Below are positions 12,181 to 22,200 of a DNA stretch of 64,000 bases, one piece after another. The notes below the pieces were generated by a model. It did not search any database, was not told where the DNA came from, and saw only the letters and a program-made list of their open reading frames with translations. Position 1 is the stretch's first letter. Each line of letters begins with the position of its first letter. Source of the DNA: Prinia subflava (Eukaryota; Chordata; Aves; Passeriformes; Cisticolidae); the NCBI RefSeq assembly GCF_021018805.1, contig NC_086247.1:133589602-133653601 (forward strand), in the 5' to 3' direction. The translations under genes and the position numbers were made by a program.

Positions 12181-13127
12181 TATAACACATGTGCAAAGAA
12201 GGAGTAATACCATATGTTAACTGTGGTCAATACACAGTGAAAATGCCAATAAAATATTAATTCTGAGAAGAATCCTATTTTAAGTGTATTATTCATAAAC
12301 AGAATGAGATTCATTTATTTTTTTTAAATATATATGGGAAAACATTTGAACTAATCAAAACTATTTATTGCTGTCTACGTATGAGAAAACACATCAGCAC
12401 CATCAACATGCTTTGCTTCCAAATTCCAGGTGGCAATTTTAAAATATTTGAATTAAAACAGACCAGTGCATGGACAAAAGCACAAGATAAACATTCTCTC
12501 ACTGAAGCTGGGATTTCAGGATGTATTCCTGCATCTAAAATGAGAGACATTCCTCCCTGGAGGAGATTTTAGGAACTTTTCTGGTGCAATTTTCCAAATC
12601 CTAGTGAAGGGCATCCAACCAGAGTGGCCATCTGACATTTGATCCAACTTCTCAGTATTTCATAAACTTCCCCTAAAGAGGCTGTAACACTACAATATTC
12701 ATATTTGTGCAGGAAAAAGGAAAATGGCTGGAATTAATTTTGGGCTCTCATGTCTACCTTTTTATGGTTTCTCATTGCTTTTCCTTGGATATTTCTTTGA
12801 TCAGTTCAATTTTATACAATATTTACATAAAGCTGCTCAGAAATGCCTAATGCTCTTGACCAATTATTTCATCTTCTCCAAATCCTTTCTACTATGTCAT
12901 ATTCTTTAAACACCATACAGAAAAAAACATAACACTAAAGTGGTTGTAAATACATAGGAGACAACATACATTAAACTGCTAAAGAAAATAAATATAATTC
13001 AGTATTTATACAAGAATTCAAGAGTTAAACTTTAGTATGAATAGCAAAAAAATAGAGGAGTCAAAGGAGAAGCTGAGAATTGACTAGTTCATCCTTGAGA
13101 TGTAACAAATATTCTCTAAATTTTCAG

Positions 13128-13133
13128 TTTATT
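13128..13133 (-). terminator. Canonical AATAAA polyadenylation signal of a possible minus-strand 3' UTR
   Basis: TTTATT on the plus strand gives AATAAA on the minus strand, about 1.47 kb downstream of the TGA at 14600-14598 that ends a coding-like block. No genomic poly-A tract follows, which argues against a processed retrocopy. Whether it is used is unknown. Confidence 0.3.
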
Positions 13134-14597
13134 TTAGAAATATGTGACAACTGCCAAAACAGAATTGTATAGTCATTGACACACTGGACCTGCTCAGATT
13201 TCTATTGAAATGTCTCTGTCAAAACCAAAATGGGCTTTCCCTTGTCTAAATTTAAGAAATAGTTATCACCAATCAATGTTTTCCCAGACTGTAATACAGA
13301 GATTCCTGAAAATCCTTATATTTCTCCTAGGAGGAATCAGTCAAAAGTGAGATAAAAAAAAGCCTCTGGGCGGGAGCCTTACATTCACTGCATGGAAGGA
13401 TGCACCTCCACTTCAAGCATCAAGAGATACTCAAACTCACTGCATTAAAAAAATGGTATTGTAGTAATTTTGCTGCTAGACAGGTTTCTTCATGAGTACA
13501 GGGAAACCTCAGATTAACTCAGATACAAACCAGCTGATATAGGGGAGATTTTTGTAAGACAATCTGCAAGCTTCAAAAATTACTACAAAAATATAACACC
13601 ACCAAATAAGACACCCTTTTTCTCAGTGGAAAATCTTGAATTTGAAGGAACACAACCACATCACTTCACTCAGATAATGAAATGTAATTAAGATGTGCAA
13701 ATGAATTAGGTACGAAATCAAAAATCAGATTCTGGAAATCTCCCTCCCTTTCCAAAGCTGTTTTCCAGCTCTTACTTCTTCACCTTTCAGCTGCTTTTGT
13801 AATCACATTTCATTGCTGTGAAAATGCTTAAGCCGAAGTTGCAAAGTACAGCAATGATGTAGGCTGCAAAGTACTTAGGATTAGGAGACTGCTTGGAAAA
13901 GGAAGCAACATGATCATCAAGAGAGGTCAAGCAGGTACAACCCAATAGAACCCAGTAAACCAGTCTATTAATGACAAACCAAGGGATAAGCAGCAGTCAC
14001 TCAATTTAGCTGCACCAGTATTACAGGGTTAGCAGGGGTAAAACACAAATATGTATTTACAACTCTGAATTCTTTCAATGTTTTTTTCCTTCAGAAACAG
14101 CTCAAATTAGCAAACAGATTCAGTCTTCACAATTATATTGGATTAAAATTCACTATCAATATGGAACAGGCTCTGTATTACTGTATCAGTTTTAGGTGCA
14201 ACTAGGTGTTTCAATTCACACTTCCACACTGCTAACTTACAAGTGGCATATAAAGCATAAACACAAAGAAATTGAAAATGAATTGTTAATAGCAATATCT
14301 TTCTAAATATTACTACAGTGAAGCAGAATGAATAGACTATTTACATGGTTTAGCAGAAGGAATTCCAATTTATACATCAAATTGATATAGTTTTCATGCC
14401 AATGTTTGGAACAGACAGCAATAGATCTTCGTACTGCCACATTTCTCCCAAGAACAAAACCATACACCTACTAGTTATTGATCTGGCCGATAAATCTTCA
14501 CAGTAACCATTGTGTGTATAGGTAACCACGGTTCACTGCCAAAACCACACCTCTCTTTGCAGTTTAGTACCCAGCATAGCAGTACTTTTTGGCCATT

Positions 14598-14711
14598 TCA
14601 GTACAAGAGATCAACCTCATCCTTCTCTAGGGCTTTGTACAGAGCACTTCCAGGAGAAACCGTTTCCATTTCTCTTTCACAACTGGAATCGCCCAAGCGG
14701 TCAACATGCTG
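14598..14711 (-). other. Possible last coding exon of an unrecognised minus-strand transcript
   Basis: After a plausible acceptor (tctgattctccag, AG at 14713-14712), 37 codons run to a TGA. They read QHVDRLGDSSCEREM, then ETVSPGSALYKALEKDEVD, then LLY. The segment is hydrophilic and protein-like. The block around it carries several CpGs (cgta, ccgat, cacgg, ccgt, tcgc, gcgg), unlike the CpG-poor DNA on either side. I do not recognise the protein. The upstream partner could be 15310-15377, whose phase fits. The alternative is chance: a 37-codon frame is short. Confidence 0.25.
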
Positions 14712-14838
14712 CTGGAGAATCAGACAGGCTGAAGTAGGTCAAGCCAAACTTTCCCTGGTTTACTGGTCCACAAGCAACATGCAAATCAAGACTGAAGAAG
14801 AAATATGCAGGAGTCATCATAAGAAAAAACAGTGTGAA

Positions 14839-14844
14839 TTTATT
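14839..14844 (-). terminator. TRDMT1: Predicted TRDMT1 polyadenylation signal AATAAA
   Basis: This is the first canonical AATAAA downstream of the TRDMT1 stop on the minus strand, 1.28 kb after it. It is followed within about 12 bases by a U-rich downstream element (TGTTTTTTCTT). This predicts a 3' UTR of about 1.3 kb and a transcript end near 14820. Confidence 0.55.
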
Positions 14845-15309
14845 GACATAAATTCATTCTGAAATTGTTTTCAGGACTACAGCGGATTAAAGTAGCTGCA
14901 GTATCTCTACAGCAGCTCAGTTCTCTGTGGTCTTCACTTTCTCCTGCACTACCAAGTCCAGATGGAACAAACCATGACTGCTCCTGTGATATCCCATGGG
15001 TGGGGAGGAGAGGGGGAAGAAAACTCATTCATTTTCAGGACTGGTAGCTTTGACTGCTTAGGTGCACAGGAACTATGATCAGCTACAAAATCCTTCTGTC
15101 TTCTGGCACATAATCTCCCTAAGGATACTTGCTAGGTATCACCTTGCCTCTTCCTCACTCAAGCTGCTTTTAATCTAGATACCAATGAGAAAATCTCAAG
15201 GAAAGAAAACAACTAGAACACATACTTCTTTAGAGGGCTCTCAGTTTTCCCATAACTTTCTCTGTTATTTCACAGGTACTGAACTCACAAGACTTGATTA
15301 CAAACTCAC

Positions 15310-15377
15310 TGAGTCCAGCTCTATGAGGCGCTGTGCAGCCTCCACAGTTTCCTCTCCAGTTCTTATGTCACAGGAAC
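15310..15377 (-). other. Possible internal coding exon, phase-compatible with TRDMT1 exon 10
   Basis: A 68-bp segment has an acceptor ending in TTTTTAG and a GTGAGT donor. It reads SCDIRTGEETVEAAQ, then RLIELDS, entering with one base borrowed and leaving in phase 0. TRDMT1 exon 10 ends with exactly one spare base (G), so splicing 10 to this segment and then to 14711 would be in frame. That would replace the motif IX/X-containing normal C-terminus. It overlaps the predicted TRDMT1 3' UTR. It may be a coincidence, and I do not recognise the peptide. Confidence 0.25.
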
Positions 15378-16127
15378 CTAAAAACGGAGCTTTAATTTTT
15401 TTTAATTTTTTTACATGTAGGTTTTTGGTAATGATCTTATCCTGAATAATATGAGAAGAGAAACAGGGAAGTTTTGTAAGGCTTGTGATAATGCAAAATT
15501 TTCATTCAGCTGCACCTAAACAAATCATTCTAGACAAATACAGTTGGGTTCCAGAATCCTATAAGCATTTAAAGAAGATGAGACAACCATAAAGAACACT
15601 ACTACATGTTAAAAATTGTATATAAAATACTGAATTTAATACTTTTGTGAGCTACAAAAATCACATCAAAATTTCAGATCATATATACAGTAAACCTTTT
15701 CAGAATGCATCACTTACATTTAAAGATGAAGACATTTTACATGTAGAACTTGGTCTCTGCACCTAATTAAAACAGCTTTGACACAGTTTCACACAGTACT
15801 GAGAAAATGGTTTTAAGATAAAAAAATAAATAATCTTATCCTTTCTAATTGAAGTATTTGCATATGCTGCTATTTTTCATTCTGCAAACTAAAAAAATCA
15901 TTTAAATAAAGCAAATAAGTCCTGTAAACTGCCAATTAAATAAAACACCTATACAGTTCAAATCCATCATGCATGCAAGTTATTAAAAATATATCAAAAC
16001 TGTTCAGCCAAATGCCTGGATAAATATCTTGCTAAGCTCTGGTTTTTGTCCAGGTTCCATCAGTTTTCTCCAAAAAGATGGAATATTTTCTGTCACCAGT
16101 CCATATGCATCAGTTTCAGGTTCTAAA

Positions 16128-16228
16128 TTATTCAAGTAGAATGGAGATCAATTTTGCCACCACGTGTACGTTGAGGCTGTTTCCCAGTAGGCGATAGCAT
16201 TGCTTTATTGTTAACTTTTCAGGAAAAC
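16128..16228 (-). CDS. TRDMT1: TRDMT1 coding exon 11 (motifs IX/X and stop)
   Basis: Completes G368, then FPEKLTIKQCYRLLGNS and LNVHVVAKLISILLE, stop TAA. The GNSLNVHVVAKL motif packs against the SAM site. The acceptor is preceded by a run of pyrimidines (TTTTTTTTTAG). Confidence 0.96.
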
Positions 16229-19200
16229 CTAAAAAAAAACATATAGAACATCACTAGTCTGAGTTTGTTCCTATTTTTAGTGTAATTTTTCTTTAGTGAA
16301 CATCTCTTAGTGTAGTTATCACAGACTGCAGCAGGATTTACCCTCCCTCCAACCACCCCCAAAAATTCACAAGCTTACAAAACCAATTCACAACCAGTTC
16401 ATTGGATTCGTATCAGTTCTTCTATTACCAGTATCACCATCTCTAAGGTTTCACAAGAAGCTTCAAAACATTCCCCTGTTGTGTAACTACTGCTGATCTA
16501 CCTTCCCTTCAGAGAGCTCACAACATCCAGCAGTCTCAGGGAGGGGCAGCAGCACTAAATCCCTGCACAACTGCTACTCCAGATAACATCCACAGAAGAA
16601 CACGGCCACAGCAGAAAGAAAATGTGATATTTCTGCAGATGGACTGAACTGCACTTCTCAATAAGCTTTATATCGTACTTCCCACATGCTCCCCTCTAAC
16701 AGCTCAGGCAAATAGCAAGTCTCAGTGCAATATACCACCCGTACAGATTAAACAATGAGCAAGGCTTGTTCAGTGAGTGATCAAGCAGTTGAACAATTTC
16801 CATTGTAATTCAATGCCAACCCCATTAAACACACTCAGAAACACAGACAGCATTAGAAATGTCCTTCACATAGGAAGTGTATGGCCTGGCAGAAAGAAGG
16901 GAGCACCAGTAAAAATGTCACCAGCCCAGGTATTGTGAAAGGGCTGTGTTGTGTACTGACTACCAAGCTCCTGAGAGTGAAGCAGTTTCGAGCAGCCAGC
17001 TGCTCTGCTCTGTCCTTGCTTGCACTCTTACCTTACTCCAACTGGAGGTAAAGTACATTTGCTAACCTGAGTGAAAGATGAACAGCAGTGATGACTTAAT
17101 TGTCAGGGTCATATAGTAAGCTGCTGGCACTTGGCCACATTCAATTATTTCACCATTCCCTAAGAAGAAACACAAGTTTGACTCGGAGGTCATCACCAGC
17201 CCAATTAGCTCAGATGCACAAGCACACTGAGTGCAAGTAATGATATGTACGCTCTGAAATTTTCACATCTCTTCAGAAAAATTCTCCTCCAGAGAGAGCT
17301 CAGGAGAGAATGTGGTTGGACAGTTACTGAGCCAAAGGAGCCTCTGAGGAGGAGGTGGTGTCTGGGAGGAGTTGTTCCATCCTTCTCTGCCAGTTATTAA
17401 TGCCTCAAATATGGGCTGCTTTGGTAAACACATCTTCTGCCAGCTCCCTCCACTCTGCCCAGCTTCCTGGCACTCACATTTGGGCAACCATTCTGTCTTT
17501 GGAACAATCACTTGCACTCCCACAAACATTTCCTTAGATGGAGTTTTTACATTCCATTGATGAATAAGGTACAGAATAAAAGCATTTTAAAAGCATACAT
17601 GAAAACAAATATGTATTTATGCACATACACACACACATACATGCACTTACAGGCCAAGAAGCCTATCCAAATCTCGAAAATGTCAGAATTTCTCCTTCTA
17701 CCTTCTGGCAACTGAAAGCCAAGAATTAATTCTCAGAACTTGTGGCTTCCTTTATCCCAAGCCTCCATCCTCTGACTGTTAGCATTGTCTTTCAATGTTA
17801 CACCACTGTGTATCTTCTTGGCTCCAGAGTGGCCTACATCAAAAGGTCAGATTCAACAATTCCCAGTATGCTGGCACTTGCTGCACAGCTCTCACTGTAG
17901 CATTTATGTCACAAACAGTATCTGAGGACACTGAGGTCTCAACAGCATGTACTCCCCCACCACGCTGGCTTTTGTTTCCTAAAAGCTTGTATACATTGCC
18001 AATTAAAAAAATGGAAAACACATCCTGACATCACTCTCATGAAAGCAGGTCACAGGTGCAAGAATGCTCTGTTCACTCTTAATGATATTGCTGTGGGGCC
18101 TACCAGAGTGACAAAGACAAATGACTGCAGTATTTCATTGAAGTGTAGTGCAATTACTATTTATACATTTAGATGTTAAAAGCACAAAGAAATCTGGTCA
18201 TGTACAGAATTAACAATGACTTTAACTCTGGACCTCACATATTAGAGAAGGCCATCAACTTCTTAAAATGCACATCCATTTAGACAATTGCATTTCTTCT
18301 GATGATACTATAGCTGCACTAGTAACAGCATCTGTTACAAAGCTCCTGACAGTCTGTTCACACAGTTTTCAGCTTATAGTTTCCTCATTCTTCAGTTTCT
18401 TGGACCAATAACATATTTGCAGTGGGTGCAATTCCAAGTTTCCTGGTTTTGAAAATTTCCTCCTAAATGTTGCTATCACTACAGAACACAGTAGCAGAGA
18501 ACTCATTTGCTCTGAAAATACCATATTTCACTACAAATGGGAGAAATGCTGTCAGGGCAACACCCTTTGCTGCAGCCATAAATATATCCACTTTCAAAAA
18601 AAACCCAGAGCTTGCAAATTCTCAAAGGAAACTGAGATTACAATACCTAAATTCACTAAAGATTTCTATCAGCCTGAAGTCGAGTAACACTTTTTTAAGC
18701 AAAAAGTGGGAGAAGCTTTAAACACAAAGAAATGTCAGACTTGTGACTCAGTGCAGGGGGAAATGCATGTTCTATTGACTCAGGAGTATATTCAAGAGGA
18801 AACCACTGAATGAGAGAGAGGCTTGCTTTATGTGTCATCAAAGTTGGAAAAGCAGTACAGAGTGGGAAGGGAACTGCAAGAAAACAGTTATAACACTAAC
18901 TGCCATAATTATAGCAAAAGGGAACTCTCCTCTAAGAGGTGGAATCCCAACCAACAAAAGGCAGGTCTGCTAAATGAACACATTGTTACATGCTGATGAT
19001 CTGGGTGATCCTCAAATTCAGAAGCCTCACTTGTCTTCAGAGTTCAGTTCTGGCTTGCAAAAATATTGAACCTCACAGGTGTCTCTGCAGATGAGCTCTG
19101 AACAGAAAGCACAGTATCACTCCAAGCACTATGAAATTATAAAAGTCAGGTTTTGCAAACTGCTCACCCCAAAGTAATGGAGTCTTCCAACTTCTAAATT

Positions 19201-22200
19201 TCTCCATTGTCTCAGTTCTCCCTTTGTAAAATACAAGCAGCATTAACCCTATTGCACCTCTCAGTAATGTTGCAGAGATTGATTTAACAGTAGAAAAACT
19301 CAAAAAAAAAAAAAAAAAAAAAGAGAGAATGGGCAATTTTGTGCCCAAAAGAGACCTTGAGCAGCATAATAAGCCTCTACAAGCCCAATCCAGCTCTGTT
19401 ATGTTCAATTATCTTGATATCAGCCTGCATGAATATGGAACAGAGCTGTGCTAAAAGGCTGTCGGCAAATAGAACAGATCCATTAAAGAAGAGGGGCTAT
19501 GAAAAAACATTGCATGTTGGTATATTAACAACACAGCACACACTTGCAAATACTCATAAACATGTAAGCTTAGTGCTGGCAACTCTAGTTTCACTGTGCG
19601 ACCTTGATAATGTTCTCCAAATGAAGCAATTTCATATATAACAAGTAATAAATAACAAACTAAAACTGCAAAAGAAATAAATACATAGAAACAAGTCACA
19701 TTTCTCAGAACTCTAAGTCACTAAGGAAGCCAAAGCAAAATATAACAAATTATTCAAGGTCAGTGCTGTCTTATTCTTTCAGCAATCTGGTCTAGCAGAA
19801 GGGAGCTGGAAATAGATGATCTTTAAGGTCTCTTCAAACACAAAACCTTCCACGATTCCATGCTTTGGTTGCTGAATGACAATAAATTGATCTGATGTGA
19901 TGTCAGCAGGGCAGTTTTTTGCAGATAGTAACAGCTACACTTTCCTGATTGCCCTTTTTACAAGGAGAATTCTGATGAATTTACTTCAGGTTTAATTCTA
20001 GTTAATGTATATCCAGTGTACTGATACTGCTGAGTCTTGCTCCTTGACTCCTTCTTCAAAAAACAAAACCACTTAGAAAATGAAGTAATTGACCAAGGGC
20101 TTCCTTGTCTAGAAAACAGAGATGGCTTAATAGATTGGCTACTCCTCAACAAAGAACTATCTGTATAATCTGAAATTCCCTATCAGCAGCTGTAAATGTG
20201 TGGAAGGGAGAAAGAAAGCAGCTTGAACACTGAGAACCACAAACAGACTTCCGAAGCTGCCAGGATATGTTGATTTACCACAGTTGTGAGTAACACTGGC
20301 TGCTGAGTAAATAGTTTCAACTTTAAACAGAGGTAGTCCTTCATTGCGCCTCACTAACAGAGCATTTCACATGCCAAGACCTTCTTCTTAGCTTATAGAG
20401 ATGAACCTTACCACAGAAGCTGGCTCTTACAAAACATGAAAAAAACTAATGGAAATTGAGAGAAATTCAAAGTTAGACAAACAACAAGAATCAATCACAT
20501 GAACTGAGTGGTCTAAAAAAATGCGAAATAAAAAGATTGGATTAGTCCCAGTAAAAAAAAAAAATTCCATTGGCACGTCTGAAAAGTAATGTAGAAGTGG
20601 GTATTTTGCAGCACATACCAAATTCCAAAGGGAATCCATGAAGATTTGCTATTTCTCTTGGGGTAAAGTACCTCAGTTTTAGTGTTGACAATTTCATAAG
20701 CTTCTCATCTTCTGGTAACTCATCAATGTGTTTAAACACTGATTCAAGCTATGAAGAATATCAAAACAAAGAAATATGACTGATGCAGGCTAAATATGTA
20801 AAATTTACAGTCACATCTTAATAGAATATTTCCTTAATCATCAAAGTGACAAAGACAATAGCATGTTTTGCTTGCAAGTGTCATTTGCATTCTGTTTCTG
20901 CAGCCAACATCTCAACACATGAACTTGCAAGAAAGAAATCAATGTTGCCATGAGGACATTCATAATTTCTTCCTCCAGTTCCAAGCTATACCAACACTTA
21001 ATGGGGCAATCACAGAACAAACATTTGTTAATGTCAAGGGACAGTGACTCAATATAACTCAGTAACAGACCATTCATACAAATTAAGCTGTGTGGATGCA
21101 GCTGTTTTAATACACTTGCTTTGAGATTATTCTGAATTCCAGAGCTGCATTCCTCTTATGCTTAGAAATACCCTATAATATTAGTGAACAGCACAGAAGT
21201 GCAGGAGGAAGGGGGGCTTGTGTACAGCACAATATTTTATTCAATATTTTTGCAATACAGCAAGTACAGTGTGTGTACTTTTTTTGTGAAAAGTATCTTT
21301 CAATGCTGATTAACCAGTACATTTATTACCTTCCCCAATGCCTACACACCACTTGGTCGTGAACTTAGTATCAACTTTTCAAAATACTCATCACAGATAA
21401 ATAATAATTTTGAAATTCAAACATGTTAAACATCTGACAATATATACTGAATTACATGTGTATAAAACCAGCTCTTGATTCATAACTCTGTACTGTAGGT
21501 TCTCCATAGAACTAGTAATTTTTAAGGTTTTCACATATCCCTGTGAAACCTCTGTATGACATGACAGATAACAAAGTAATAGCAACGAATATTCTCCTCA
21601 TGGAGAGAAAATTAATTTTGGTCTAAACAAACTGCTGTGTAGGAACACAAAGTAAACCAACTGGAAACTCAGTTGCCATAAAATGTACATTTAAAAGATT
21701 TTTTTTTTCTTATAATATTCAGAGTAACAAAGGAGAAGCAGAAAAAACCCCAAGTTTTGAAACAAGTCTTGAGTTTTAAAAGAAGTCATTTTAATATGTT
21801 AAACTATACACTTACCTGTACATCCACTGCTGTCTGCAGGACTGAGCCAGTGCCTTCTACATAGTGTCCATACCTTAACAACAACAGTAACAATCTTAAA
21901 TTAATATTTCCACTGGATTTCATAGCACTGACAACTGCAAAGGTGCAGAGAGGTTACTTAGGTTCCTTTGCCTTGATGAACAACCAGCCTCCTGGACAGA
22001 TAAAGCAGAAGTTATAAACTGTGCTCACCCCGGAGTGCAGTACCCTATGATGTGCTCTCTGCGGATGAGTCTGCCCTCAGTGCTCAAGGGTTTATCCACA
22101 CTAGTGTCCTATACATGGCAACTACACAAAGCCAAGGAATTCAAGCATAGGACCACCAAAAAACCCCATCTACATTGCCTAAGCCAATTTTACATTAAGG

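Larger units (their letters stand above)
7452..13100. other. Intergenic region downstream of TRDMT1 and upstream of CUBN
   Basis: No gene is recognised. Just upstream of the CUBN start codon (7452-7620) there is no CpG island and no clear TATA box. An AGATAA GATA-type site and AATTAA-rich sequence lie at about 7590-7620, read on the minus strand. The remainder is AT-rich unique-looking DNA with the short TGTAA repeat near 10.06 kb, a 20-bp palindrome at 11583-11602 and an old CR1-like remnant at 11.9-12.2 kb. Open frames up to 106 codons occur but carry no family signature. Confidence 0.7.
14820..16127 (-). other. TRDMT1: Predicted TRDMT1 3' UTR
   Basis: AT-rich sequence between the TRDMT1 stop codon and the first canonical polyadenylation signal. 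Several ATTAAA variants occur inside it (for example near 15390 and 15640, minus strand) and could give shorter transcripts. It contains the exon-like segment 15310-15377. Confidence 0.5.
16229..20618 (-). other. TRDMT1: TRDMT1 intron 10
   Basis: A 4.4-kb intron, AT-rich. It holds a 21-base A run at 19302-19322 and a short CR1 3' fragment at about 19783-19865. Two splice-bounded open segments (17478-17532, and one just left of 17715) are noted under findings but not accepted as exons. Confidence 0.8.

Noticed and set aside
16369..16456. Short splice-bounded segment just upstream of TRDMT1 exon 11
   Set aside because: The only frame that stays open for most of its length hits a TGA before the donor, and it is not in phase with TRDMT1 exon 10.
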